Source: Cyanidium caldarium
Lineage: Eukaryota > Rhodophyta > Bangiophyceae > Cyanidiales > Cyanidiaceae
Assembly (NCBI GenBank): GCA_026184775.1
Contig: JANCYW010000001.1
Span: forward strand, 744,001 to 808,000
Direction: 5' to 3'
DNA: 64,000 nucleotides
The notes under the pieces were generated by a model. The model ran no database searches, was not told the DNA's origin, and saw nothing but the letters and a program-made list of their open reading frames with translations. Positions 9,101 through 20,222 of this stretch are shown here, piece after piece. Numbering within the stretch: position 1 is the stretch's first letter; each line of letters opens with the position of its first letter. Made by a program: the position numbers and the translations under genes.

Positions 9101-10507
9101 GATCGGCAGCATCTCGGCGGTCTGGGCGGCGTCAGCGGCATCGGATAGCGCCGCCGCCACCGCCTCCGCATCCCACAGCAACTCCTCCTCCTCCTCCTCC
9201 TCCTCCTCTTCGTCGGATTCTTCCGGGTTCGCACCGGCGATCCGACCGCTCTGCACCGCTTTGGGAGACGGCTGCGGCGGATCCAAGCCCCACAGCGCCG
9301 AGTGCGCCTGCTGCACGCTGGCGCCGGCAAACTCGCGCCCGCCGCGCCCCGTGGCCTCATCCCGCTTGCGCAGAATGTAGCGCTCCAGCTTGCCCAGCAT
9401 GGACATCAGAATCTCCAGTCGCTTCCAGTCGATCAGGCGCGGATTATCCAGTGAGCCGTTGGCATGCGTCAGATAACCGCCGAACCGCGGCAACAGCTTC
9501 TTGTACAGCAGCAACATGGAGCTCAGGGCGCCTTCGCGAATCTCCAGCGTCGGCGAGTGCGGGATGAAATCGTTGCCCACCAGAAACGCCAACAGCACCA
9601 AGTCGTCGATGATGCGCTCTAGATCGTACACCCCCGGCGCCAACTTATCGCGCAGCTCGCTAAACTCCATCGCCAGGTAGTCACGTAGCACACTGATACC
9701 GAACAGCTCAAACTCGCCTGCCGCGTCGCGGTCCATGTCGGTCGGACGCACCGGCTCTTTGCGCTTGCGGCGGAACGGCGCCTGAAAGTCCACCTTCTCG
9801 CGCAACAACAGAAAATGCGGCTCATGCGTCATGAGGCTCAGAAAGATCAAGTCGGCATCCAGACCGTACAGACAGTGCCGCGTGTTGGGCGGCATTAGGC
9901 CGCGCTCCTTCTGCAGCCGGATGTACTCCATGATCTTGTGTTCACCCTCACCGGGCACCTCGGCGCCGCTCACGATGACCGTCAGATCCTTCCACAACGG
10001 GTCGCTGTCCACTTTGGTGGCCGCATAGTACTGCAGCGCGTGCGACAGGTCGCACATGAACTTGGTGCCCGGGGTGATGCAGTTGGAGTCGAACAGGCGC
10101 CGCTCTCGCAGGGTGGCCGCGGTGTCCCACGCTGGCGCGCTAGCATCCAGATAGGAGGTGTCGCCCAGTTGCATCCGGAGCTTTTCCAGCCCGAGCGCGG
10201 TACGGTAGCGCCGTGCCCGCTGCTGGTTCATCTTGGCGCGCGGCGCCACCCCGTCGATGGCCATGAAAAGCAGTCGCCGCGGCCGCACCAGATTCACCAG
10301 CGCGTCGATATACTTGATGCACTCCAGGTAGATCTCCTCGTCGGTGCGGCCGCCCAACGGGTTGCCCGGCGCTCGCGCACAGTTGTGCATGATGCCGTTC
10401 ATGTCCAGGTACAGCTGGTCGATCGCCGGACAGGTGGACCGGGTCACCGGCGCGTTCACCAGCGGATACCGCTCCGAGACCCACCGGTAAAACCTAGGCA
10501 CACCCAT
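6134..10507 (-). CDS. XRN1: 5'-3' exoribonuclease XRN1
   Basis: Degrades decapped 5'-monophosphate RNA in the cytoplasm. The 1457-residue protein begins MGVPRFYRWVSERYP, which is the XRN1 form; RAT1/XRN2 proteins have AFFRWLSRKYP. Catalytic acidic motifs are visible: YLDMNGIMHNC near residue 33, FMAIDGVAPRAKMNQQRARR near 80-100, and AEVPGEGEHKIMEYIR near 185. The second conserved region continues through VGNDFIPHSP and the YYRDKLG and YYVNGVVSWRWFYPYHYAP motifs. An Asp/Glu-rich insert with nine Glu in a row lies near residue 430. The C-terminal half has SH3-like and KOW-type spacing (VGDRVIYIGHN, LGDRVVNMADSG) and ends in an Arg/Ala-rich low-complexity tail. Land plants and green algae use XRN2-derived enzymes, so a true XRN1 argues against a green alga. 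Confidence 0.95.
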   Translation of the reverse strand: MGVPRFYRWVSERYPLVNAPVTRSTCPAIDQLYLDMNGIMHNCARAPGNPLGGRTDEEIYLECIKYIDALVNLVRPRRLLFMAIDGVAPRAKMNQQRARRYRTALGLEKLRMQLGDTSYLDASAPAWDTAATLRERRLFDSNCITPGTKFMCDLSHALQYYAATKVDSDPLWKDLTVIVSGAEVPGEGEHKIMEYIRLQKERGLMPPNTRHCLYGLDADLIFLSLMTHEPHFLLLREKVDFQAPFRRKRKEPVRPTDMDRDAAGEFELFGISVLRDYLAMEFSELRDKLAPGVYDLERIIDDLVLLAFLVGNDFIPHSPTLEIREGALSSMLLLYKKLLPRFGGYLTHANGSLDNPRLIDWKRLEILMSMLGKLERYILRKRDEATGRGGREFAGASVQQAHSALWGLDPPQPSPKAVQSGRIAGANPEESDEEEEEEEEEELLWDAEAVAAALSDAADAAQTAEMLPIKRRYYRDKLGLAYDRDKEALQQLCRAYLESVLWTFSYYVNGVVSWRWFYPYHYAPFCSDMVGLADMAAAIRFEPGEPFRPMQQLLAVLPPPSAWCLPRPYAELMSGDDDDSPIREFYPLKAPVDKNGKRNEWEWIVLIPFIDEQRLFAAMERVRPEQLTAAERVRNQHGVSLQLRRRPPEPVTAGDRPPADAATIPLQSPLSIGPTQSISAAVLVEPLELRHNRGFAPRLPPGALPSGDARVGYPSLQLLPVAHDFRFVSVCVFGMPSKWDSCIISTPAAASDTPVGDLESALRAVLPPPPSQRSSGDPVPPGPAAVTIGYPFTVPARLLSVQSATQRVDVDDGGRWHRAPSVFADAYEKERDALRGAMLSHLGVDIHRAEGVATVVRLEAPESVQPTTRPHAAPDRKPVAPRPETYPLSLLRPWVPRTTSDEGGTGALRVGDRVIYIGHNTAAAAEYFGRSARVVSVLESVATDSGSPSTSSLTIEFEPWYAPPPHFAQAALDRHHSTAYVPLKELLRLAGLEGVITPSFAGLITGQLRCRIPQHARFGDLQMVNLGLGLRFKADKLCVPGYAIVRSGGRGGHGTADAFYFSADAAAEALRQYHQAFPGLLPRLDAAVNSGRDGSGDSDAPAVLDAVSLFGKHEWPDHVLRIQSFLKSLECTHLPRLPPQSTSLSRPVIQQLQDAVRAHRMPERPRLACARDEVTAGGGRQEGVCGTAFSLFRLGDRVVNMADSGAVPFGATGTVVGLHGATHEVDVVFDEEFFGGGDLQARCRGRCGKTVPAETALLNCSLRQRWRGRVNVALVGGYVGRADEQKRGWTQARAQREVAAMPRVVSSAAAPPPAKMPRPAGGRNVGHERVGKNASQGGAGRGPARSTEVSAAAAAAATAKVEEHIVYEARTSLPVVSGSASSDGSMPTTAEDMSHHLKQLLHIEPTATANAVEGAARNATDPARRSRSALRGRGSAGRCPPRGRPAHRPPHAHTRAS

Positions 10508-10813
10508 GGGGAGCTTGTAGAGGTGTCGGTGAAGTGAAGATGGGTGGTGTGTGGGGGTGTGGAGGGAGCGTCGCCGCTGCGAAGAAGGGCAGGCGGGAGA
10601 CGAAGCGAACGCCCGTCCGAAGCCCGTCGACGAGCGAGGCCGCGAAGACGATCGCGATGCGAGGCCGAGGCGGAAGGCATGAGACGCTCAGAAGGTTTGT
10701 ACACCACTCAGTGGGGAGTGAATACGAGTAGTCTGCTGGCAACGCTCCGGGTGACGCGACTATGGCAGCATCGTCCGATAAGGTCACCAGCACGTCTGGA
10801 TATAACACGCTCG
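10508..10813. promoter_or_regulatory. Upstream region of XRN1 / downstream of HemW gene
   Basis: About 306 bp between two genes that both read leftward. It should contain the HemW gene's 3' untranslated region and the XRN1 promoter and leader. A GT-rich stretch (10541-10560) sits near the XRN1 start. I recognise no TATA box, RNA gene or repeat. Confidence 0.4.
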
Positions 10814-13423
<2,610 letters not shown>

Positions 13424-13576
13424 GGGCTCGTTGAGGTGTTTATAGAAATGAGGTGGTTGATTTGGCGGAGGCGGCCCCAGCGGATCGTTCGTGGGTGCGC
13501 TGGCGAGCGGCGTGCTCGCACGGGTGACCGGATGCCGCTTCCGGGCCGCCCGTCTACCCGGTGCACGGGTTTGCGC

Positions 13577-13942
13577 TCACTCTTGTTGGAACTTTTTGGT
13601 GCCTTTCTTCAACAGCGCACGATGTATGTGCGGGATGACGCCGCCGCCGGCGATGGTCGCCTTGACCAGCTGGTCCAACTCTTCGTCGCCGCGGATGGCC
13701 AGCTGTAGATGGCGCGGGGAAATCCGCTTCTGTTTCAAGTCCTTGGAGGCATTGCCACTCAGTTCCAGAATCTCCGCCGTCAAGTACTCCATCACCGCCG
13801 CCAAGTATACGGACGCCGTCGCGCCAGTACGCTCTGCACGCGAGACGCGCTCCTTGAGGTAGCGGTGCACCCGACCGACCGGGAACTGCAGGCCGGCGCG
13901 GCTCGAACGCGACATCTGCGGCTTGGAGGACTTTTTGGCCAT
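13577..13942 (-). CDS. H2A.Z: Histone H2A variant H2A.Z
   Basis: A 121-residue histone with the complete fold: [33 protein letters not shown], then [28 protein letters not shown] and [14 protein letters not shown]. [24 protein letters not shown] and [12 protein letters not shown] are diagnostic of H2A.Z; canonical H2A has RNDEELNKLL and VTIAQGGVLPNI. The loop 1 and helix 2 region ([23 protein letters not shown]) resembles canonical H2A more than most H2A.Z. The N-terminal tail is short (about 15 residues with four Lys) and the C-terminal tail is [10 protein letters not shown], with no SQ phosphorylation motif. The start was placed at the Met before KKSSKP; the 41 upstream codons lack similarity. 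A YAF9-type YEATS protein, part of the machinery that deposits H2A.Z in other eukaryotes, is encoded 3 kb away. Confidence 0.93.
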   Translation of the reverse strand: MAKKSSKPQMSRSSRAGLQFPVGRVHRYLKERVSRAERTGATASVYLAAVMEYLTAEILELSGNASKDLKQKRISPRHLQLAIRGDEELDQLVKATIAGGGVIPHIHRALLKKGTKKFQQE

Positions 13943-14310
13943 GCCGGCGAGAAGTTGATGCGGAATGGCGGTATTTGCGTGGGCAGCGCGATGGCGTCGT
14001 AGAGAGGGAGCGAAGGCGACGGCTAGCTGGAGCGTTGAACCGACAGTCAGACACGCGGTGCTCAAGGCGCCGTTCCGAGCCGCACGGGCGGTGTGTGCGC
14101 GCGTGAAAGGTCGGCGCCGATCCGGCCGAGCGCGTTTCGCGAGCGTTTAAAAATCCGCACGGACGCCGCGCCCGCGCGCCACTGCAGCAGCGCTCCGAGT
14201 TTCCTCGGTAGAGGAGTCCATCACGGCTGGTCGCCACTTGTCAGCCCTCTTGCAACACACGCAGCCGTCGCTCCCGCGTCCAATCGTAACCATCTCGCAT
14301 TCCTGCTCTT
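13943..14310. promoter_or_regulatory. Upstream region of H2A.Z / downstream of fructosamine kinase
   Basis: These 368 bp separate two leftward genes. An AT-rich patch TTTAAAAAT at 14147-14155 lies about 205 bp before the H2A.Z ATG, and TTTCGCGA, similar to an E2F site, is next to it (14135-14142 region). Either could be a promoter element of a cell-cycle-regulated histone gene, but both are short. No RNA gene was recognised. Confidence 0.35.
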
Positions 14311-15423
14311 TCAACCTGCATATCGCATGATGCTGCGCACCATGCTCTCCGCCTGCTGGTAGTAACCCTCACCGAACAGGGCGCCATGGTTCAGGATATG
14401 ATACAGGTTGTATATCTCTCGTCGCGCCTCCTGGTAGCCGGGCGGGATCGGCCAGACGGCATGGTAAGCGCTGTAGAACGGTCCCGGTAGGCGTCCGAAG
14501 AGCTCGCTCATGGCGAGGTCCACCTCGCGGTCGCCGTAGTACGTGGCCGGGTCGTAGATGACCGGCTCGCCCGAGTCCGATAGCACCGCCACGTTGCCGC
14601 CCCACAGATCGCCGTGCACCAGCGACGGCATGACTTGGTGATGGGTGCAATGTTCGGCCAGCACCTCTTTCACCCGTTGCAACACCACCTCGTGGTCGTG
14701 GAACGGGTGGCCGCGTCGATCGGCCAGTCGGAACTGGTACCGCAAGCGGTGCTCCACGAAAAACGTGGGCCAGTCCTCCGTCCAGGTGTTGATCTGCGGC
14801 GTGGCGCCGATGGTGTTGCCGCGGTGCCAACCATACCCGCGCCCGTCCGACGAGTGTCGATGCATGGCGGCCAACTGCTCGCCCAGTTGCCGATACGAGT
14901 CGGCACCGCCCGCGCCCAAGTTCAGGCTCTCCATCACGATGAACGACCGCCGCTCAGCGATGCCGTAACAGACGGGCGCCGGCACCCGAACGCTCTGTGT
15001 CTGTTGCATCTCGCGGAGGCCTTCGAATTCCGCCGAAAACATGGAAACCGCTTCCGGTGCGCCCAACTTGACGAAGAAATCCTCGCCCTCGCCGCCGTCG
15101 TCGCTGCGCAGGAGCGATGCGCTGCTCCATGAGCCGCCCAAGCCGCCGCCGCGCACCCGTCCGCGAAACGGCTTGCCGATGGCCTCGCTGATGCTTTTGC
15201 AGATGGCATCGGACAGGGCGTCGGCGGGCATGAAGTTGATGTCGATGCGGTGTGAGGCGAGGTCGAGATTACGGTCAACGAGACCGGCGACGTCGTGCCT
15301 CGGCAGGGTCGAACCGATGCGCTCGGCCCGATGGTGCATGAGCGGATCACGGATGCATGCTGGGCGCGCACGACAACGTATCACCGCGAGTTGACGAGCA
15401 AGTTTGCCAGTGCGCAATTCCAT
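14311..15423 (-). CDS. Fructosamine-3-kinase family protein
   Basis: Phosphorylates ketoamines on glycated proteins, a deglycation repair step; the family is common in plastid-bearing and bacterial lineages. Kinase landmarks: VRGGGLGGSWSSASLL (nucleotide loop), DFFVKLG (ATP-binding Lys), FIVMESLNLG (hinge), GWHRGNTIGATPQINTWTEDWPTFF (family signature), LVHGDLWGGNV (catalytic loop) and VIYDPATYYGDREVDLAMSELFG (metal-binding Asp and signature). Bacterial members have about 290 residues; this one has 370. The first 64 residues are rich in Arg, His and Ala and could be an organelle leader. If translation starts instead at Met65 (MPADALSDAICKSIS) the protein has the standard length, so the start is open. 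It lies head-to-tail behind the DCAF7 gene. Confidence 0.9.
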   Translation of the reverse strand: MELRTGKLARQLAVIRCRARPACIRDPLMHHRAERIGSTLPRHDVAGLVDRNLDLASHRIDINFMPADALSDAICKSISEAIGKPFRGRVRGGGLGGSWSSASLLRSDDGGEGEDFFVKLGAPEAVSMFSAEFEGLREMQQTQSVRVPAPVCYGIAERRSFIVMESLNLGAGGADSYRQLGEQLAAMHRHSSDGRGYGWHRGNTIGATPQINTWTEDWPTFFVEHRLRYQFRLADRRGHPFHDHEVVLQRVKEVLAEHCTHHQVMPSLVHGDLWGGNVAVLSDSGEPVIYDPATYYGDREVDLAMSELFGRLPGPFYSAYHAVWPIPPGYQEARREIYNLYHILNHGALFGEGYYQQAESMVRSIMRYAG

Positions 15424-15532
15424 GTTGCAAAACGCATGTCGTGTGTTGAGAACCCTGCGCCCCCATGGCCCCCAACGCCTGACAGCCTCTCCGCTCCCTG
15501 TCTCTCTCTACAGAGACCTTCTGATCCGCGTT

Positions 15533-16624
15533 TTATATCTTCAACATCTGCAGGATGCCGCGGGCGCTGACCGCGGCGAGCCAGTCGGGCAGCGCCGGCG
15601 ACCAGGCCAAATTGTCCATCGCACAGGGTGCGGCGTATTCGGCGAACGGGCGCGCGTCGGTGCGCGATGCCCGGCCCTCCACCTCCCACAGCAGCACGCG
15701 GCCATCACCGCCGGCGGTGGCCAGGTGGGCGGCCGAGCTCGGCGACCAGGCGATGGCGTGCACCGGGCGGGTGTGCCAGGCCAGCGTGGCCAGCGGCACG
15801 GCCGGCATGCGCGTGTCCAGCATCAGGCTGTGCGGCGACTTGATCGGCTGCGTCAGCAAATAGTGGTGGTCTTGGCGGTTCCAGCACAGGCGCAACAGCG
15901 CGCCCGCGTCGTCGGTCTCGAAGAGAATGTTGGAGTGCTCCAGCGAGCGCAGATCGAATAGGCGCACCGAGCCGTCGGCGCCACAGGAGGCAAAGATGTG
16001 TTTGGAGGTGGGATCGAAACACACGTCGTACACCGCATTGTCGTGAGCGATCAGCTGCGTGCGCACTCGCTGCACGGCCACGTCCCACACGGTCACGGTG
16101 GTGTCGATGGAGGCGCTGGCCAACGCGGTGCGATCCACCTCGTTCCAGTCCATAGCAGTGAGCGGGGCGGCATACGCGGACAACGCCGGGCTGCTAAACT
16201 CACCCAGCAGCTGCATCGCGTTCGTGCTCACTTGCCACAGGCGCAGACGATCGCCGGCGACGGCCAATCGCTGACAGCTCTCCGGCCCGATGAGGTGCTC
16301 ATACGTCGGCTCCCATTGCACCGCGGTGGGCGGGAGTGCCAACGACACACGATGTCGCTCCACAAAGGGAGGCGGTGCAGCCCCTGATGTAGTCGACGAT
16401 GCGCTCTCGTTTCCCACGGCGCCCAGCGTCACGTCGACAACTTGCAGGCCATTGCCCGACGCGTCCTCCACGAAGCTGCCAATCGCCAACCGCGCCACCT
16501 CCCCCGAGGATGAGCAGCAGATTCCCAGCGCGTACACCGGCCAACCAGCCGCATACGTCAACAGTTTGGGTAGCGATGGCTGTCGCGCGCTTGTCCTCTC
16601 GGTGCTTCCCCCGCCGTCCCGCAT
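15533..16624 (-). CDS. DCAF7/WDR68/TTG1-type WD40 protein
   Basis: A 363-residue WD40 propeller of the AN11/TTG1/DCAF7 family, scaffolds for DYRK/HIPK kinases in animals and for MYB-bHLH complexes in plants. Diagnostic segments are present: YAAGWPVYALG near the N terminus, IGSFVEDASGNGLQVV, APLTAMDWNEVDRTALASASIDTTVTVWD, RTQLIAHDNAVYDVCFD, FASCGADGSVRLFDLRSLEHSNILFE, LLRLCWNRQDHHYLLT, HAIAWSPSSAAHLATAGGDGRVLLWE and NLAWSPALPDWLAA. Human DCAF7 has 342 residues. The frame is open further upstream from a GTG without similarity, so the ATG at 16624 is used. It is divergent from the YEATS gene. Confidence 0.92.
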   Translation of the reverse strand: MRDGGGSTERTSARQPSLPKLLTYAAGWPVYALGICCSSSGEVARLAIGSFVEDASGNGLQVVDVTLGAVGNESASSTTSGAAPPPFVERHRVSLALPPTAVQWEPTYEHLIGPESCQRLAVAGDRLRLWQVSTNAMQLLGEFSSPALSAYAAPLTAMDWNEVDRTALASASIDTTVTVWDVAVQRVRTQLIAHDNAVYDVCFDPTSKHIFASCGADGSVRLFDLRSLEHSNILFETDDAGALLRLCWNRQDHHYLLTQPIKSPHSLMLDTRMPAVPLATLAWHTRPVHAIAWSPSSAAHLATAGGDGRVLLWEVEGRASRTDARPFAEYAAPCAMDNLAWSPALPDWLAAVSARGILQMLKI

Positions 16625-16976
16625 GAGGATCGTCCGAGGGGGAGTGGGCGCGCGCAGTGCGCGACCAACGCTGCCAACCGTGTCGAACCTCCGGTTCAAG
16701 CTGCTTCCCAAGTCTGGACTCCCATCCGTCTCTCCATTCAAGCACGACACTCTGCCCGATGTGCTCTCTCCCCACCTCTCACCTCCTCATCGCATCGAGG
16801 TGATGGCGCCTCCGTGTGACGATGCGCGACCGAGCCCGTCGGCGCATTCGTCTTCCCCCCGCGCCCTCCGCACCGACGACGCGCACGCGATCGGGCGGTC
16901 GCAGCGTGGCTCGTGCACCGAGCGAGACCACCTGCCGCTCTCATCTCTTCTTCTTCTTCTCCTCCTCCTCCTCTTT
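16625..16976. promoter_or_regulatory. Divergent intergenic region, DCAF7 / YEATS gene
   Basis: A 352-bp divergent promoter region. Its right end is a 33-base pure pyrimidine tract (16944-16976) built of TTC and CTC triplets that touches the YEATS ATG. The same stretch is open in the YEATS frame (it would encode a run of Leu), but nothing upstream resembles the family. No TATA box or RNA gene was recognised. Confidence 0.45.
16944..16976 (+). promoter_or_regulatory. 33-nt pyrimidine tract abutting the YEATS start codon
   Basis: An uninterrupted C/T run (TTC and CTC triplets) ends directly at the ATG at 16977. Shorter C/T runs also end at the ATGs of uS7 (40958-40973) and NOP58 (43138-43156, one interruption). 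Such tracts may act in transcription initiation or translation, as TOP-like leaders do in animals; function here is inference. Confidence 0.4.
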
Positions 16977-17642
16977 ATGGTGAGACGGAGAAAAGAGACC
17001 ATCGAGAAACGCATCGTGCACGGAAGCGTGTCAATATGGCAGGGTCCGAACGCGGAGCCGAGAAAGAGCCACCGGTGGACGGTGTACCTGCGGTCGGCGG
17101 GCGACCCGGTCGAGGACCTCAGCCCCGTGGTCAGTCGGGTGGAGTTTCTGCTCCACGAGACGTTCGAATCGCCGGTGCGCCAAGTGACCGAGCCGCCATT
17201 CGAAGTGACTGAGTACGGATGGGGCGAGTTTGAGGTGGTGCTGCGGGTGTACTTTGCCGACTCGACGGAGAGGTCGGTGGATCTGTATCACCCGCTGCGG
17301 TTGTTCCCGCCGCCGGGGGTGGAACAGTCGGAACAACCGGTGGTGAGCGAGCACGTGGACGTGCTGATGTTTGTGGAACCGACGGAGAAGATGTATCGGG
17401 CGCTGATGGAGCACGCCGCGAGTGGGCCGCGTGCGATGGCCCGTCCCAGCGTCGTCGCGCCGTATATGGGCGGCGAGCTGCGCGAGGTGGAGGAGGAGGA
17501 CCGGAGGCGGGTGATGGAGGCGCGCGCTCAGATCCGACAGCAAATGACCGAATTGCAGAAACGATACGAACAGGCCGTGCAGGCGGAGGAGATGCTGCGG
17601 GGTCGGCTGTTGGCGCGGTCGAAGCCTGGCGGCACCGCCTGA
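16977..17642 (+). CDS. YEATS-domain protein, YAF9/GAS41 type
   Basis: Acyl-lysine reader found in the SWR1, NuA4/TIP60 and related chromatin complexes. The 221-residue length matches YAF9/GAS41 (about 225). The YEATS domain spans residues about 5-140: KSHRWTVYLRSAG, VVSRVEFLLHETFESPVRQVTEPPFEVTEYGWGEFEVVLRVYF (shown here as family pattern LHxxF..P.R.V..PPFE...YGWGEF), and LYHPLRLFPPPG. The aromatic cage-forming YGWGEF segment is intact. The C-terminal 50 residues (EVEEEDRRRVMEARAQIRQQM onward) form the expected coiled coil used for complex assembly. The start is the ATG directly after the pyrimidine tract. In yeast this protein helps deposit H2A.Z, whose gene is nearby. Confidence 0.9.
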   Translation: MVRRRKETIEKRIVHGSVSIWQGPNAEPRKSHRWTVYLRSAGDPVEDLSPVVSRVEFLLHETFESPVRQVTEPPFEVTEYGWGEFEVVLRVYFADSTERSVDLYHPLRLFPPPGVEQSEQPVVSEHVDVLMFVEPTEKMYRALMEHAASGPRAMARPSVVAPYMGGELREVEEEDRRRVMEARAQIRQQMTELQKRYEQAVQAEEMLRGRLLARSKPGGTA

Positions 17643-17716
17643 GACGACGGCAGGTGACCTGGGAGGAGGTCGTCGGGCGTTGCCAACGCCGGGGAACGCT
17701 TCAAGGCGCTCGCCAT

Positions 17717-19999
17717 TCACGCGGGATACACGACGCTCAGCATGGCGTAGTAGAAAGCGGGCAGGACCAGGTTGTCGATCTGGGTGGTGAGCGCCTCGAA
17801 CAGCGTCGACGCCGCCAACGCCGCGGTCATGCGAGCGGCGGCGGCGACGCGCTCGCCGACACCACTGTGCACCACGCCCAGGTAGAGCGCCCAATGGGTC
17901 AGCCAGGCCAATACGAAACCGCTCAGGCTGCCCTCGAGCGTCTTCTTGGTGCCGGCCCATCGGCGCCGTCCCCACCGACAACCCAGCAGCGAGGCGAACG
18001 CATCAAACACCCCCAGGATGATCATACCGCTCACCGCGTCGTCCAGTGCTCGCGGCGATCGACTCAGCGGTCGCGCGTCGTGAAAAGCGCCTGAGGCGGC
18101 CACGCGCCACACCGGCGCCGCACAGCCGGCCAACAGGTACAAGTGACTCACGATGACGCGGCCCTCGTCTCGTTCATCGATCAGCGAGGTCATGAACGTT
18201 TGCAGCGGTGTGGCACGGTGACGCGCATGCGATGGCGCTGCGGCATCGCGACCGGGTTGATCCTTCCTCCCATCTCTTGCGCCACGTCGCTCAGGCGCTG
18301 CGGCAGCACGGCTCGGGTGCTGCGGCGCGTTGGTGGTGATGCGCAGCAACTCCACCACCATCAGCAACGCCAACGCAGCGGCCGTGGCGAACGCCAGGAA
18401 CCGCACCGTGTCCATCTCTTGCGAGCGGTTCATAAACGCCGGCAGAAACATCAACAGCGCCAACAGGTGGTAGTACTTGCGCGCGGCAATTTTGCGCCAG
18501 CGGTAGCTTTGTGGCGGCGCAGCGAAAATGCTAACGTACAACGCCACCGCCCAGGCGGTCGCGAGCCCGACGTGAAAGCCGGTGGCCCGGAGGAGGCACC
18601 ACGCCACGCGCACCGGTTGCAGCAGCGCAGACAGCGGTGATGGCAGTGACGCCGAGACATACCGAATGTGGTGCGCTCGCAGCGCCACCGCCGCGCCGCA
18701 GTAATGCAGCAAGGCCAGCAGGAGGGCAGGCGCCGGCCATACCAGCGCTGACGGCACGGCTTGGGTGTAGAACGACAGGCGCTGCACGGTTTCCCGGGCG
18801 CAGTACACGCGCATCAAGGTGCGGGGGATGCTGCCCGTCAGCAGGCGCGCCAGCGGCGACCGAGACCACGCTTCCAGATGGAGGGAGAGCGGCACACACA
18901 CGAGAAACAACAGCAGGGCGTACGTCAGCAGCGCTGCCTGCAGCACGGATTCCATCGGCGGCGGCCGCATGAAGATACCGTATGACGCGGTTGTTCCCAC
19001 GGAGGGGGCAGCGGCGGCGGCGGCGGCGGCGGCGGTGTTGCGTCCGTATCGCACACCAAACTTTGCCAAAGACGACAACCAACGTCGCCATGGGTTGTGG
19101 GCGTCGCGCCACCAGGGGAACCCGCGCCCCACGCCGCCATCGCCGGCTCCCAGCGCGTGCGCCTCCCAATGGGCCAGTACGCGCACCACGTCGTGCAGCG
19201 CATCGTCCGCGGCGGTGAACAGCACGCCACTGACGATAAACGTGGTCAAGACGGCCTCGCCCACGGTGAACGATCCGCGAAACGCATCGCTCAGCAGCAG
19301 TCGCAGTATGCCGGTGGCGATCTGTCCCTCGACGAAGACCGCCAGCCAGCTGCGGTGCAAGACGAGCGCGCATACGATGCTGGGCACGAATTGCGACAAC
19401 AGAAACGTGTACGCAGCGGTGCGCCGTCGCGACGTTTTCCTCGCCGGCCATCGCGGCCCCGCAACGTCCTCCGCTCTCGCTCGACCCTGATCGATGCCGT
19501 TGGAGGAGCACACAAAAACAGCCGGGCGCCGGTCCCCCGCCACCGCTGATCGCTGCAACAGCGCCACTCTCGCATACCACGACAACTGAACGGCCAGCGC
19601 CACCAACCTTCGCGACATACATGAGGGCGTTCCGTGTCGCGTAGCCTCGGCAGCCGCGAGCAGTGGCACCAAGCCCAACGCCACCTGCACGCCCTGATCC
19701 GAATTGCGTCGCAAACACAATCCGTCCACCGGCACCAAAACCGCCTGGCGATCCCACCCCCGTTGTCCCTTCCATCCTCGTATGCCCGACTTTATCGCCA
19801 CGCCCGCGCCTCCCGACAGCAGCCCGAACAGCAACCACAGCGCCAACAGCAGGCCGGGCGCATACGCCAGCCCACCTCCGCCACCATCCACTCCGGCAGC
19901 CTGCACCAGCAACCTGGCGATCGCCAGCGCCAAACACGGCACCAACACCCAGCCGTCTCGCTCATCTGTACTTTTGCGTGGCGGCAACGCTCGGCTCAT
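17717..19999 (-). CDS. Dolichol kinase-like (SEC59 family) integral membrane protein
   Basis: A 760-residue polytopic membrane protein. The C-terminal 130 residues carry the CTP-dependent polyprenol kinase pattern: a cytosolic loop, then GMIILGVFDAFASLLGCRWGR, KKTLEGSLSGFVLAWL, and STLFEALTTQIDNLVLPAFYYAML. The ASLLGxxxG and KTxEG and EAxTxxIDNLxxP motifs are typical of dolichol, phytol and related kinases. The long N-terminal part with about ten more hydrophobic segments matches dolichol kinases, which are larger than phytol kinases. Dolichyl phosphate feeds N-glycosylation in the ER. The upstream 60 codons begin at TTG and are Arg-rich without similarity, so the ATG at 19999 was chosen. It is divergent from the TrmH-family gene, 223 bp away. 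Confidence 0.82.
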   Translation of the reverse strand: MSRALPPRKSTDERDGWVLVPCLALAIARLLVQAAGVDGGGGGLAYAPGLLLALWLLFGLLSGGAGVAIKSGIRGWKGQRGWDRQAVLVPVDGLCLRRNSDQGVQVALGLVPLLAAAEATRHGTPSCMSRRLVALAVQLSWYARVALLQRSAVAGDRRPAVFVCSSNGIDQGRARAEDVAGPRWPARKTSRRRTAAYTFLLSQFVPSIVCALVLHRSWLAVFVEGQIATGILRLLLSDAFRGSFTVGEAVLTTFIVSGVLFTAADDALHDVVRVLAHWEAHALGAGDGGVGRGFPWWRDAHNPWRRWLSSLAKFGVRYGRNTAAAAAAAAAPSVGTTASYGIFMRPPPMESVLQAALLTYALLLFLVCVPLSLHLEAWSRSPLARLLTGSIPRTLMRVYCARETVQRLSFYTQAVPSALVWPAPALLLALLHYCGAAVALRAHHIRYVSASLPSPLSALLQPVRVAWCLLRATGFHVGLATAWAVALYVSIFAAPPQSYRWRKIAARKYYHLLALLMFLPAFMNRSQEMDTVRFLAFATAAALALLMVVELLRITTNAPQHPSRAAAAPERRGARDGRKDQPGRDAAAPSHARHRATPLQTFMTSLIDERDEGRVIVSHLYLLAGCAAPVWRVAASGAFHDARPLSRSPRALDDAVSGMIILGVFDAFASLLGCRWGRRRWAGTKKTLEGSLSGFVLAWLTHWALYLGVVHSGVGERVAAAARMTAALAASTLFEALTTQIDNLVLPAFYYAMLSVVYPA

Positions 20000-20222
20000 A
20001 CCCTGCTGCAGCCGCCGTCCGTGTGATGGTGTCCGCGAACCGTGCGTCTTGCCCGACCGAGCGCGTCGTCGGGCCGCGCCACGGCCGCGGGAGACGGCGG
20101 CGGCGGTGTGCGGTGGCCCACCCGGGGTTTGCCGTCTGGCATCTTGTGGTGCCGAATCGGGTTGAACGTACGAGGACAATGGGCAGCTGGTTGCGGTAGG
20201 TCAAGGGCTACGCAATCTGTGC

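Noticed and set aside
9180-9217. (CTC)n tract, possible regulatory repeat
   Set aside because: It is the coding sequence for the Glu run inside XRN1.
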